Origin: Bradyrhizobium sp.
GTDB lineage: Bacteria > Pseudomonadota > Alphaproteobacteria > Rhizobiales > Xanthobacteraceae
DNA length: 31,264 nt
Assembly: GCA_028290305.1 (NCBI GenBank)
Contig: JAQGKC010000338.1
Coordinates: 1-31,264, forward strand
Direction: 5' to 3'
The notes beneath the pieces were generated by a model, which made no database searches, was not told where the DNA came from, and saw nothing but the letters and a program-made list of their open reading frames with translations. Below, in pieces: positions 1 to 7,161 of the stretch (positions are counted from its first letter, which is position 1; every line of letters starts with the position of its first letter). The translations under genes and the position numbers were made by a program.

Positions 1-527
1 ATTTCTCCCGTGAGGGTGCAAAACCCGACGGCACGCCCGTCAAACTCGCGTTCTCGCTCGCCTTCGCGCAAGATCCGGCCTCGCCAAACCTGCGTTTTGC
101 GGTGTGCCAGCATCATTTCCCGGAAAATTTTTGGGACCCGGCATTCCAGACCCACGTCAACGGCACGAAAGCCGTGCCCGGCGCGGTCATGGTCGCGGAC
201 AATCCGACCGACCATCATATCTTCCTGAAGGCCTTTACCGGCGTGCAGGACCTGCATTCGAGTTCGATCGGCGTCCGGGCCCGCACCGAGAATGGCGATA
301 TCGACATCATGGAACAGGTCGCGTTTCGCGATCAATTCGGGATTATGCCCGAGGTCAAGGGCGAGGGCATGACGCTGAACGCGCTGCGCTTCGAAGTCGC
401 TGACATCGCGCAGGCCGAGGCGCTGCATCGGCAAAGCGGAATCGCGTCGCAGCGTCATGCGGGACGGCTGATCGTGCCGCCGGACGTCGCCTGCGGCGCA
501 ACCCTGATATTCGAGACCGCTAAATAG
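1..527 (+). CDS. VOC / glyoxalase-like domain protein, 5' end outside the window
   Basis: The reading frame is open from base 3 to the TAA at 525-527, so the gene begins before the window. About 174 residues are visible. The pattern is that of the VOC / glyoxalase-like fold: the segment FAVCQHHFPENFW near residues 33-45 resembles the metal-site strand region, and paired beta-alpha-beta-beta-beta units follow, ending in a glycine-rich GATLIFET strand. Many such proteins are metal-dependent lyases, isomerases or dioxygenases, but the substrate cannot be told here. It lies 54 bp upstream of kdsA on the same strand and may be co-transcribed with it. The family call is by recognition. The precise function is unknown. 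Confidence 0.7.
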   Translation, partial: FSREGAKPDGTPVKLAFSLAFAQDPASPNLRFAVCQHHFPENFWDPAFQTHVNGTKAVPGAVMVADNPTDHHIFLKAFTGVQDLHSSSIGVRARTENGDIDIMEQVAFRDQFGIMPEVKGEGMTLNALRFEVADIAQAEALHRQSGIASQRHAGRLIVPPDVACGATLIFETAK

Positions 528-581
528 GTTGATCCGCCTGCTGCCGACCGGCATGGTCGCGCCGGAAAAAAGGATAATGTT

Positions 582-1433
582 TTGAGCGTCAATCTTTCAG
601 CTGCGCCGGTGGTAGCCACCGGATCGGTCAAATTCGGCAATGATCTGCCGATCTCGATCATCGCCGGCCCATGCCAGCTCGAGAGCCGGGCGCATGCGCT
701 CGAAGTGGCTTCCGCGTTGAAGGAGATTGCGGCGCGCCTGAAGATCGGCCTCGTCTACAAGACCTCGTTCGACAAGGCCAACCGCAGCAGCGGATCCACA
801 CCGCGCGGCATCGGCCTCTCCCAGGCGCTGCCGATCTTTGCCGAGATTCGTTCCTCGCTCGGCATGCCCGTGCTCACCGACGTCCACGAGGCCTCGCAAT
901 GCGCAGAAGTTGCGCAGGCTGTCGATGTGCTGCAGATCCCGGCGTTCCTCTGCCGGCAGACCGACCTCTTGCTGGCGGCGGCGGCAACCGGCAAGGCCGT
1001 CAATGTCAAGAAGGGTCAGTTCCTGGCGCCCTGGGACATGGCCAATGTCGTCGCCAAGATCACCGGCGCCGGCAATCCAAACGTGCTGGTCACCGAGCGC
1101 GGCGCGTCGTTCGGCTACAACACCCTGGTGTCGGATATGCGCGCGCTGCCGATCCTGGCGCGCACCACCGGTGCGCCGGTGATCTTCGACGCCACCCATT
1201 CGGTGCAGCAGCCCGGCGGCCGCGGAACCACTTCGGGCGGCGAGCGCGAGTTCGTGCCGGTGCTGGCGCGGGCGGCCGTGGCGGTCGGCGTCGCCGGCGT
1301 CTTCATCGAAACCCATCCCGATCCTGACCATGCGCCGTCGGATGGTCCTAACATGGTGCCGCTGCGCGAGTTCGAAAGCCTGGTGGGGACGCTGATGGCG
1401 TTTGACATGCTCGCCAAGAATACGGCGCGTTGA
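582..1433 (+). CDS. kdsA: 3-deoxy-8-phosphooctulonate synthase (Kdo-8-P synthase)
   Basis: This cytoplasmic enzyme condenses phosphoenolpyruvate with D-arabinose 5-phosphate to form Kdo-8-phosphate, an early step in Kdo synthesis for lipopolysaccharide. The 283 residues match the usual family length. Visible signatures are [10 protein letters not shown] (28-36), [32 protein letters not shown] and [11 protein letters not shown]. Cys31 in AGPC, with the later His, Glu and Asp, is typical of the metal-dependent class; the E. coli-type enzyme has Asn at that position. The start is a TTG at 582, eight bases after an AGGA ribosome site. The nearby ATG at 578 is out of frame and stops after two codons. 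The MFS gene follows 36 bp later. Confidence 0.96.
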   Translation: MSVNLSAAPVVATGSVKFGNDLPISIIAGPCQLESRAHALEVASALKEIAARLKIGLVYKTSFDKANRSSGSTPRGIGLSQALPIFAEIRSSLGMPVLTDVHEASQCAEVAQAVDVLQIPAFLCRQTDLLLAAAATGKAVNVKKGQFLAPWDMANVVAKITGAGNPNVLVTERGASFGYNTLVSDMRALPILARTTGAPVIFDATHSVQQPGGRGTTSGGEREFVPVLARAAVAVGVAGVFIETHPDPDHAPSDGPNMVPLREFESLVGTLMAFDMLAKNTAR

Positions 1434-1469
1434 TGCCGCGAACAGGGCTGCGGCCGCGATGAGCTGCGT

Positions 1470-2648
1470 ATGCCGCCGGTCCTGAATATCATTGCGCTTG
1501 CGACTTTCGCGGCGAGCCTGTCGGCGCGGGCGCTCGATCCAGTATTGCCGCACGTCGCCAGTGATTTCAACGTCAGCATTGCTACGGCGGCAGGGTTTGC
1601 GTCCGTGTTTGCGTTCACCTTCGCGATCGTGCAGCCGGTGCTGGGCGCGGCGGCGGATTTGTTCGGCAAGGCGCGCCTGGTGATCGTATGCCTGGTGCTG
1701 CTTGGCCTCGCCAACGTCCTCGGCGCGCTGTCGTCGTCCTTTTCTCTATTGTTCGCCACCCGGATTCTCGCGGGGATCGGCGCCGGCGGCGTGTTTCCGA
1801 TCTCGCTTGGGCTGACCAGCGATCTGGTTGCGCCGGACAAGCGTCAGGTCGCCATCGGCCGCACGCTGGCGGGCGCGATGACCGGCAATTTGCTCGGGGC
1901 GTCTTTGTCGGGCCTGATTGGCGATTTCCTTGGCTGGCGGGGCGTGCTCGCGGTGCTTGGCTCGCTGGCGGTGGTGGCGTCGGTCGCCGTCGCCATCGGC
2001 TTTCGCGGCGGCGCGCTGACGCGGGTGCCGGCCAAAGTCGACCTTTCGGTGCTCAAACACGGCTATCGCACCATCTTTGCCAATCCGAACGCGAAGGTCT
2101 GCTACGGCGCAGTGTTTATCGAGGGTTGCTGCGTGCTCGGCCTGTTTCCCTATGTCGCGTCGTTTCTGTTCGAGCAGGGCGTCACCAGCCTTTCCATCAG
2201 CGGCCTCGTGATCGCCGGCTTCGCGGTCGGCGGACTGTTCTACACACTAAGCGTGTCGCGCTTCCTGCCACGGCTCGGCGTCAACGGCTTAATGATTTCG
2301 GGGGCCGCGCTGATGGGCCTGCAACTCGCCATCATCGCCTTCGGCCCGCGCTGGCAGCTTCAGGCCCTCAACTTCATTTTCATGGGGTGGGGCTTCTACA
2401 TGATCCACGGTTCGCTACAGGTATTTGCCAGCGAACTTTCGGTGGAAGCCCGCGCCACCGCGCTGTCGTTGCATTCGTTTTTCTTTTTCATGGGCCAGAC
2501 CATCGGCCCGATCGCCTACGGGTTCGGCATCCTGAATGTCGGCAAAATACCGACCTTGCTGACGAGCGCGGTGATCATCACAGCGCTCGGCTTGGCCTGC
2601 GCACGGCTGCTGCATCAGACAAGACCGGCGGATTTGAACGCAACATAG
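1470..2648 (+). CDS. MFS transporter
   Basis: This 392-residue protein is an inner-membrane major facilitator superfamily transporter, probably proton-coupled. Twelve hydrophobic segments are visible, starting with NIIALATFAASLSARALDP. The signature between TM2 and TM3 appears as GAAADLFGKARLV, and the acidic/proline pattern DPVLPHVASDF near the N terminus is typical of the drug:H+ antiporter and sugar-efflux branches. The substrate cannot be inferred. The gene follows kdsA by 36 bp on the same strand. An ATG 11 bases upstream is out of frame, and the chosen ATG has only a weak ribosome-binding site. It is not related in position or strand to the MFS gene of the fluoride island at 5786-7009. 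Confidence 0.88.
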   Translation: MPPVLNIIALATFAASLSARALDPVLPHVASDFNVSIATAAGFASVFAFTFAIVQPVLGAAADLFGKARLVIVCLVLLGLANVLGALSSSFSLLFATRILAGIGAGGVFPISLGLTSDLVAPDKRQVAIGRTLAGAMTGNLLGASLSGLIGDFLGWRGVLAVLGSLAVVASVAVAIGFRGGALTRVPAKVDLSVLKHGYRTIFANPNAKVCYGAVFIEGCCVLGLFPYVASFLFEQGVTSLSISGLVIAGFAVGGLFYTLSVSRFLPRLGVNGLMISGAALMGLQLAIIAFGPRWQLQALNFIFMGWGFYMIHGSLQVFASELSVEARATALSLHSFFFFMGQTIGPIAYGFGILNVGKIPTLLTSAVIITALGLACARLLHQTRPADLNAT

Positions 2649-2690
2649 GCCGTTGGTTCATATCCGGTTTGGAGCCCATTCCCGGTCAAG

Positions 2691-2897
2691 TTATTCACGG
2701 CTCGCATTATTTGAGAGATCGGAAAGGGAAGCCTCAGCGCGGCGCTCGAGGATCACGGCGCCCTGGCGTTGGGCAATGTCGAGAGCCGTGGTGAAGGCCG
2801 CCCGCGTCTCGTCTTTGCTGTCGCGGCCAAGCGCCAGCAAACACGCGCCGCGCAAACGATAGATCTCCGGCAAATAGAAGCCGATCCCGGGTTCGTC
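2691..2897 (-). pseudogene. C-terminal remnant of a TPR-containing ATPase/cyclase-type regulator
   Basis: The minus-strand frame reads GIGFYLPEIYRLRGACLLALGR, then DETRAAFTTALDIAQRQGAV and ERRAEASLSDLS, ending at a TAA. I recognise this as the last TPR-like repeat of the long AAA-ATPase/adenylate-cyclase or LuxR-type regulators that end with a stretch like FYLPEIYRLRGE. Family members are typically many hundreds of residues long. Here only about 65 residues remain, there is no start codon, and the frame is closed by a stop not far upstream. It lies directly behind the truncated stress-protein gene and looks like what was left by a deletion. The identity of the parent gene is moderately certain. 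Its non-functionality is an inference from length. Confidence 0.6.
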
Positions 2898-2981
2898 TGT
2901 CCCGGGCGAATTGATGCGACATGCTTGGTGACCGCTCGGGGTCGCAAGCTTCGATCTTTAGCACCCTGGTTGCGGGACCGG

Positions 2982-3284
2982 TCAACCCGCCCACGACAGG
3001 GCATCCGTTACTTCACGAGCGTGCCCGGCAATCACATGCGTCTCAAGCTTCACGCGGGCCGCCTTCGCCTGTGTATGGGAAGCCTGGATGACGTCGTCGA
3101 ACATTTTCCTGGCTTCGGCTTCCTGTTCGACAACCTCGTCGACCGATGCAGGAAATCGCGGCAATTCTTCAACGCAAACCATGTGCAGCGATGCGCGGAG
3201 CCGCCGCGTAAGTTCGATCGCGGCGCTCAATGCTCTTGCGGCCCCCGCCGAGCCATCATTGGCGATCAGGATCTTGCTATACAT
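2982..3284 (-). CDS. Universal stress protein (UspA family), C-terminally truncated
   Basis: The start MYSKILIANDGSAGAARAL is the first strand and Asp-containing nucleotide-site turn of the UspA fold. The frame continues through ASLHMVCVEELPRFP and a helix to HVIAGHAREV, then ends after only 100 residues. UspA proteins are usually about 140-150 residues. The missing part would hold the G-x2-G-x9-G-(S/T) ATP-binding motif and the last strand, so nucleotide binding is doubtful. The start is chosen because GGAGGAGG lies eight bases upstream and the ATG overlaps the end of the antiporter gene by eight bases, implying translational coupling. Universal stress proteins are among the genes reported under fluoride riboswitches. 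The break lies next to the ATPase remnant at 2691-2897. Confidence 0.75.
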   Translation of the reverse strand: MYSKILIANDGSAGAARALSAAIELTRRLRASLHMVCVEELPRFPASVDEVVEQEAEARKMFDDVIQASHTQAKAARVKLETHVIAGHAREVTDALSWAG

Positions 3285-3816
3285 TTGCAGCCTCCTCCGC
3301 TGACGGAAGGGCATCGGACTCATTCTCAATCGGCTTGAAGGCCGGCTGGAACCAGCGCTGTGCGATCAGCGTCGGCACCACGGCGCTGCCGATCACGGCG
3401 GTGACCAGAATCGTATATTTCTCCCGGTCTATGATGTGGTTGGTGAGACCGAACAGTGCCGAGATCGTTCCGAAGGTACGCCCCGGCCATGACCAGCCGA
3501 TTGCATAATGCGCATACGCCAACACACCGGCATAGGGCGCGAGGAAGCCCACAATGCCGATGCTCATGCTTGACCAAAAATGCTTGCGGACGACCCGGCT
3601 GTCGATTTCCGTTCCAGCAAGGAAGGTCAGCAGGATGGCTCCAAAGCCGGCGAGAAAATTCACCCACTCGGTGAGATGCAGGCCAATTGTGTTGCCTGCG
3701 ACAGCTCCGACCATGATTTCCACGAGGGCAACGGACATTGCCACCCGGATCGAAATGATGGACGCGAGCAAAGCAAGGCCAAGCCAGACAGCCGATGCCA
3801 ACCAGACGTTCTCCAT
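3277..3816 (-). CDS. Kef/CPA2-type cation:proton antiporter with a large internal deletion
   Basis: The 179-residue product starts like a complete CPA2 antiporter: MENVWLASAVWLGLALL, then a TM with SVALVEIMVGAVAGN, then LAGFGAILLTFLAGTEID and SIGIVGFLAPYAGVLAYAHY. Directly after GWSWPG (about residue 112) it continues with FGTISALFGLTNHIIDREKY and VIGSAVVPTLIAQRWF, which in this family form the last TM helix and C-terminal end of a protein of roughly 400 residues. The middle of the membrane domain, including the ion-binding helices, is missing but the frame is kept. The junction is near 3480-3486. AAGGAG precedes the ATG. The gene follows the fluoride riboswitch and overlaps the stress-protein gene. 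Antiport activity is unlikely. The family is recognised and the deletion size is an estimate from memory of the family. Confidence 0.78.
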   Translation of the reverse strand: MENVWLASAVWLGLALLASIISIRVAMSVALVEIMVGAVAGNTIGLHLTEWVNFLAGFGAILLTFLAGTEIDSRVVRKHFWSSMSIGIVGFLAPYAGVLAYAHYAIGWSWPGRTFGTISALFGLTNHIIDREKYTILVTAVIGSAVVPTLIAQRWFQPAFKPIENESDALPSAEEAANV

Positions 3817-3871
3817 CGCGCACTCCTTCCGGCCGGCAGGCCGATCATTGTGAGCGTGTAGGCGGCATAAC

Positions 3872-3895
3872 AAAAAACCCGCCTGGCGGCGGGTT
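3872..3895 (-). terminator. Intrinsic terminator of the fluoride riboswitch
   Basis: The minus strand has AACCCGCC, loop GCCA, then GGCGGGTT running into a T tract (six T in all). This is a perfect eight-base-pair stem about 55 bases before the antiporter start codon. It is the conditional terminator of the riboswitch. The same stem sequence recurs at 7042-7064. Confidence 0.9.
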
Positions 3896-3976
3896 ATCAC
3901 ACTGACCCCACCGCATGCCTTCACGCGGTAGGAGTCATTAGCCGTGGTCGGCGGTTTTGGGGGACTCCATCCCCTT
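3872..3976 (-). promoter_or_regulatory. Fluoride riboswitch (crcB motif) with terminator expression platform
   Basis: Read on the minus strand, the aptamer has the hairpin GGGGATGGAGTCCCCC (3974-3959), then AAAACCGCC, a small stem closed by GGC, and TAATGACTCCTACC ending near 3927. This matches the known fluoride aptamer layout: a GATG loop, an AACCGCC..GGC stem and a CTGATG..CCTAC-like end. The loop GGAGT pairs perfectly with ACTCC, forming the expected pseudoknot. Downstream, CCTACCGC can pair with GCGGTGGG, while GCGGTGGGGT can alternatively pair with the terminator arm AACCCGCC. Ligand binding would therefore favour read-through, an ON switch. It controls the antiporter and stress-protein genes. 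Confidence 0.87.
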
Positions 3977-3990
3977 GATATCTTCTTGAA

Positions 3991-4019
3991 AAAGTAACGC
4001 CTCGTCCCGGAATCGTCAA
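3991..4019 (-). promoter_or_regulatory. Sigma70-like promoter of the antiporter/stress-protein unit
   Basis: On the minus strand TTGACG (4019-4014) is separated by exactly 17 bases from TACTTT (3996-3991). Transcription would start about seven bases later, just before the riboswitch aptamer that begins near 3976. This makes the second half of the fluoride island an independent transcription unit despite lying downstream of the DUF190 gene on the same strand. Confidence 0.65.
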
Positions 4020-4098
4020 TGCGGGAGCCGTGCAACCCGACCGATCTGACGGCAAATTGATGCCGGGATGCAACTTCCGTGCAGGCGATGGCCGCGTC

Positions 4099-4434
4099 TC
4101 ATTCGCCCTCGCCATATCGGATAATCCGCACCTTCTCGGTCGTGATCAGACAGCTCTTCGTCAAGACCATGATCTCGGAGATGAATGCGCTGACCTTGTC
4201 CTCCGCATCGACGATCTCGATCACGACAGGCAAATCCTGCGATAGCCGTAGAATCTTTTCGGTATGAAGAAGGCTCGACCGGCCGAAGCCAAGCGGCCCG
4301 CGCAGCACGGTGGCCCCAGCCATATCGAGTTCTCGTGCTCTGGTTACGATCGCTTCGTAAAGCGGTCGGCTATCGACCTCATCAGCCTCTCCGATAAATA
4401 TCCGCAGAAGCGTCGATTCCTCCGGAAGCGGCAT
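4099..4434 (-). CDS. DUF190 (PII-like) protein, second copy
   Basis: This small 111-residue protein belongs to the DUF190 family, whose known structures have the PII/CutA-like ferredoxin fold and probably trimerise. Conserved stretches are LLRIFIGE (9-16), RPLYEAIVTRARE, AGATVLRGPLGFGRSS, LSQDLPVVIEIVD and a final KVRIIRYGE strand. No enzymatic motif is visible. It is the last gene of the MFS-DUF190-crcB-crcB-DUF190 cluster, 30 bp after the second crcB, with GGAG upstream of its ATG. It is roughly 70% identical by eye to the DUF190 protein at 5387-5740. The biochemical role of the family is not established. Given the context, a regulatory protein for the channel is my inference. Confidence 0.88.
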   Translation of the reverse strand: MPLPEESTLLRIFIGEADEVDSRPLYEAIVTRARELDMAGATVLRGPLGFGRSSLLHTEKILRLSQDLPVVIEIVDAEDKVSAFISEIMVLTKSCLITTEKVRIIRYGEGE

Positions 4435-4464
4435 GTCGATCTCCGTTCAGCAATCAGAGAACAT

Positions 4465-4878
4465 TCATCGGTTGAGACGCATGGCCAGAATGTGGCCGAC
4501 CCACGCTGCGACGAGCGAGAAAGCCACGACGAGCACGAGATACAAACCCGCCAGCGGGATGTCGCCCTGAAGCAAAAGTATAAACGTGTCGAGGCTCATG
4601 GCGGAAAAAGTCGTGAAGCCTCCGCAAATGCCCCCCATGACGAACTGCCGGCCTGCCGGACTGACCAGCAGGCGGCCGTCGGTCGCTGTAAGGGCAGCGA
4701 ACAGTCCGATCACGAACGAACCCAGGACGTTCACGAAACTGGTCGCCCACAAGGCGCTGAGTCCCAACCCGGAGACAATCAGAATGCCGGACAGAAATCG
4801 CAGCAACGATCCAACCGCTGCCCCGCATCCGACTGCCAGATAGAGTCTCAACGCTGTCCTCCTTTGATCTTGCATCAT
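4465..4878 (-). CDS. crcB: CrcB/Fluc fluoride channel subunit, second copy
   Basis: CrcB (Fluc) proteins are small inner-membrane dual-topology dimers that let fluoride leave the cell. This 137-residue protein has four hydrophobic segments and the family signatures [23 protein letters not shown] with Asn50, and [14 protein letters not shown] (82-95). In the Phe box the first Phe is present (F91) but the second position is Met (M94). The partner gene has the opposite pattern. Its ATG lies 4 bp after the stop of the first crcB, so the two are very likely translated together and form a heterodimer. A second ATG directly follows the first, so the exact start is uncertain by one codon. Confidence 0.93.
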   Translation of the reverse strand: MMQDQRRTALRLYLAVGCGAAVGSLLRFLSGILIVSGLGLSALWATSFVNVLGSFVIGLFAALTATDGRLLVSPAGRQFVMGGICGGFTTFSAMSLDTFILLLQGDIPLAGLYLVLVVAFSLVAAWVGHILAMRLNR

Positions 4879-4882
4879 GGCC

Positions 4883-5275
4883 TCACGCTAGAAGCCGGAC
4901 GGCGGCTGCAAATCCCGCGCCGACCGCCGCGATGCAAAGACCTGCCGAAAAGATCGCGTTCAAGGCTGCCTGCAACCCCTGACCATCGAGCGCGAGATTG
5001 AGGGTTTGCAGACAGAAAGACGAGACCGTCGTATAGCCCCCGAGAATTCCGACAAAGACGAGGTCGCGAAACAATTCTCCGGAAAATATTCCGCCACGCG
5101 ATCGGGCCAGTCCGGCGAGAATGCCAATGACGAAAGCGCCGGATACATTGACGATGAGAGTGCCCCAGGGAAAGGTCTCACCGATCCGCCGCCCGACAAA
5201 GCCGGAGATGAAAAAGCGGGAGATGCCGCCGAAGAAGCCTCCGAGCAAGACCAGGGCGCAGCCTTCGAGAGTCAT
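4883..5275 (-). CDS. crcB: CrcB/Fluc fluoride channel subunit, first copy
   Basis: This is the upstream member of a tandem pair of fluoride-channel genes, 130 residues long with four predicted membrane helices. Visible signatures are [13 protein letters not shown] at the N terminus, [15 protein letters not shown] with Asn43, and [14 protein letters not shown] (77-89). In the Phe box the first Phe is replaced by Val84 while the second, Phe87, is kept. This is complementary to the neighbouring subunit, which keeps the first Phe and has Met at the second position. Lone CrcB proteins that form homodimers keep both. The gene follows the first DUF190 gene after a 111-bp gap in which I see no terminator, and precedes the next crcB by 4 bp. 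Confidence 0.93.
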   Translation of the reverse strand: MTLEGCALVLLGGFFGGISRFFISGFVGRRIGETFPWGTLIVNVSGAFVIGILAGLARSRGGIFSGELFRDLVFVGILGGYTTVSSFCLQTLNLALDGQGLQAALNAIFSAGLCIAAVGAGFAAAVRLLA

Positions 5276-5386
5276 GAGAATGGGTTTCCAGGCTTGTTAA
5301 GACGACGCGACATCAGCGGCCGAGCCTCGCTTCATTGCACCAATGTTTTTCTTTTGAGCCCACAGTCCATTCAAGATGAAGGAACG

Positions 5387-5740
5387 TCACGCTCGGGAAA
5401 GGCCGGTTTCGTCCTCGCCATAGCGAATGACCGTCACCTTTTCCAAGGTGATCAGGCAGCTTTTCGTGAGTTCTGTGAGGATCGGAAGGAACGCATTGAT
5501 TTTCTCCTCGGTGTCGACGATTTCGACGACCACCGGCAAGTCCTGCGACAGACGCATCACCTTCGCGGTGTGAAGCATGCTCGATCGGCCGAAACCAAGT
5601 GGCCCGCGCAGAACCGTGGCCCCCGCAAGATGAGTTTCGCGAGCCTTGAGCACGATCGCTTCGTAGAGCGGTCTGCCGTCCGCCTTGTCATCCTCGCCAA
5701 TGAAAATTCTCAGCAGAGATGCCTTTTCCGGAATTTGCAT
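5387..5740 (-). CDS. DUF190 (PII-like) protein, first copy
   Basis: This 117-residue DUF190 protein starts MQIPEKASLLRIFIGEDD and carries the family blocks RPLYEAIVLKARE, AGATVLRGPLGFGRSS, RLSQDLPVVVEIVD and EKVTVIRYGED. It is predicted to be soluble, with the PII-like fold. The ribosome site GAGGAGG lies about ten bases upstream. It lies 45 bp after the MFS gene and upstream of the crcB pair, while a paralogue follows the pair. The most conserved loop, LRGPLGFGRSS, is where PII-like proteins bind ligands or partners, which would suit a sensor or channel-regulator role. This is inferred from fold and context only, and no function is established. Confidence 0.88.
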   Translation of the reverse strand: MQIPEKASLLRIFIGEDDKADGRPLYEAIVLKARETHLAGATVLRGPLGFGRSSMLHTAKVMRLSQDLPVVVEIVDTEEKINAFLPILTELTKSCLITLEKVTVIRYGEDETGLSRA

Positions 5741-5785
5741 CGTTTCATTTCCTCCTCATACGCAGGTTAGCCATGTGGCGACCCA

Positions 5786-7009
5786 TCACGTCACGCCCCG
5801 CGCCGGCGGCGCCATGATTCTGGCCCGCACCGCGAAGAGACCTCCAAGCGCGAGAAGCGTAAAGCATGCACCCGCGATGAATGTCCCCTTCGGACCCGTC
5901 GCGTCCCAGAGCGCACCAGCGATGACGCTGGCAGCAAGCATGGCGGCCCCGGTCAACAGATTGAAAAATCCGTAGGCCGTGCCGCGCAGCTCCGGCGGCG
6001 ACGCATCGGCGACCAGCGTCGCGAATAACCCTTGCGTGAGGCCCATGTGCAAACCCCATAGCACCACGCCAAGTGCGACTCCACCAATAGAGGGCAGCAA
6101 CCCGAGAGCGAGATCGGCCGCCATCAACAGCACCAACCCGACGATCAACAATGTCGTCCGGTTCATTCGATCGGAGGCAACGCCTGCAGGATATGCGGCA
6201 AGGGCGTAGACTACATTCATGACCACAAGAACGGCCGGGACCAGCATGATCGGCAGGCCGACACTCTGCGCGCGCAAGATCAGGAAGGCTTCGCTGAAGC
6301 GCGCCAGCGTGAAGACGGTGGCAACGCCGACGATCCACCAGTAAGACGGGCCGAGGCGCCTGATCTCCGCAAGGCTGATCGGATGACGCACCTTCCGCAA
6401 TCCCTCCGGCCGCGCGGGTTCGCGCACCGCGAAGATCATCAGGGCGAACGCCAGAAAGGCGGGCACAACCGCCACCCAGAACACGGCCTTGAAATTGTCG
6501 ACCGTCCACCACATCAGGCCGATCCCGAGCAGTGGGCCGAGAAAGGCTCCGACGGTGTCGAGCGATTGCCGCAGGCCAAAACTGGCGCCGCGCAAATGTG
6601 CGGGAGCGATATCGGCAACGAGTGCATCTCGCGGCGCGCCCCGAATGCCTTTGCCGACACGGTCAACGAAGCGTGCCCCGATCAGCCAGCTTACCGATGG
6701 AGCGAGCGGAAACACCGGCTTGGTGAAAGCGGCCAGCCCGTAACCAAGGACGGCCAAAAATTTGCGTTTGCCAAGCCAGTCGGAGAGGGCGCCCGAGAAA
6801 ATTTTTGTAATGGACGCGGTTGCTTCAGCGATGCCTTCAATCACGCCTACCGTGACCATCGAGGTGCCTAGCACCGTCACCAGATAAACCGGCAGCAACG
6901 CATGGATCATCTCGGATGAGATATCCATCAGCATCGAAACGAAGCCGAGCGCCCAGACGCCGCCGGGAATTTCCCGCAGAGAATAGTTCGGTTTGGTGAC
7001 TGCCGTCAC
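5786..7009 (-). CDS. MFS transporter of the fluoride island
   Basis: This 407-residue protein has twelve hydrophobic segments and clear MFS signatures: GALSDWLGKRKFLAVLGY between TM2 and TM3, then ARFVDRVGKGIRGAPRDALV and GASFGLRQSLDTVGAFLGP in TM4-TM5. The N-terminal WALGFVSMLMDISSEMIHALLP is typical of a distinct MFS branch with an acidic residue early in TM1. The start is a GTG at 7009, eight bases after AAGG; no better start lies between the leader terminator and this codon. It is the first gene of the operon and is preceded by a promoter and terminator-containing leader at 7042-7147. A role in efflux during fluoride stress is inferred from position. The substrate is unknown. Confidence 0.85.
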   Translation of the reverse strand: MTAVTKPNYSLREIPGGVWALGFVSMLMDISSEMIHALLPVYLVTVLGTSMVTVGVIEGIAEATASITKIFSGALSDWLGKRKFLAVLGYGLAAFTKPVFPLAPSVSWLIGARFVDRVGKGIRGAPRDALVADIAPAHLRGASFGLRQSLDTVGAFLGPLLGIGLMWWTVDNFKAVFWVAVVPAFLAFALMIFAVREPARPEGLRKVRHPISLAEIRRLGPSYWWIVGVATVFTLARFSEAFLILRAQSVGLPIMLVPAVLVVMNVVYALAAYPAGVASDRMNRTTLLIVGLVLLMAADLALGLLPSIGGVALGVVLWGLHMGLTQGLFATLVADASPPELRGTAYGFFNLLTGAAMLAASVIAGALWDATGPKGTFIAGACFTLLALGGLFAVRARIMAPPARGVT

Positions 7010-7041
7010 TTCGTTGCCTTATCCGAATGTCTCAGGACAAC

Positions 7042-7064
7042 AAAAAACCCGCCACTGGCGGGTT
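7042..7064 (-). terminator. Intrinsic terminator in the MFS leader
   Basis: The minus strand shows AACCCGCC, loop AGT, then GGCGGGTT and a T tract (six T in all), ending 33 bases before the GTG start of the MFS gene. Stem and T tract are the same as in the riboswitch terminator at 3872-3895, so this is an attenuator rather than an operon end. Confidence 0.85.
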
Positions 7065-7147
7065 ATGGACATACCCCACCGCGACGAGGCTCTGGCAGCC
7101 CCATCCAGCAGGCCCACGGCGAGCGGGTATCGGGGGACCCCATCCCC
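7042..7147 (-). promoter_or_regulatory. Degenerate fluoride-riboswitch-like leader of the MFS-DUF190-crcB operon
   Basis: The minus strand has GGGGATGGGGTCCCCC (7147-7132), nearly the same hairpin as the aptamer at 3959-3974, then a stem CCCGC/GTGGG, and the same ending: GCGGTGGGGT followed by an AACCCGCC terminator. However, the 3' aptamer segment reads CTGCTGGATGGGGCTGCC instead of CTGATG-x3-CCTAC, and I find no downstream partner for the loop GGGGT. ATACCC next to the first hairpin can pair with GGGTAT just before the terminator, offering an alternative switch. It is either a variant that still senses fluoride or a decayed riboswitch. The terminator-controlled leader itself is clear. Confidence 0.5.
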
Positions 7148-7161
7148 ATCTCTCGTGTCAG

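Noticed and set aside
597..1553. Long minus-strand open frame (318 codons) opposite kdsA
   Set aside because: It is antisense to a clear kdsA gene and its composition (Arg, His, Gly rich) is that of a shadow of GC-rich coding DNA. No family motif is visible.
2769..3338. Plus-strand open frame of 189 codons across the stress-protein gene
   Set aside because: Antisense to the stress protein and the ATPase remnant, both of which give recognisable protein. The plus-strand translation has no motif.
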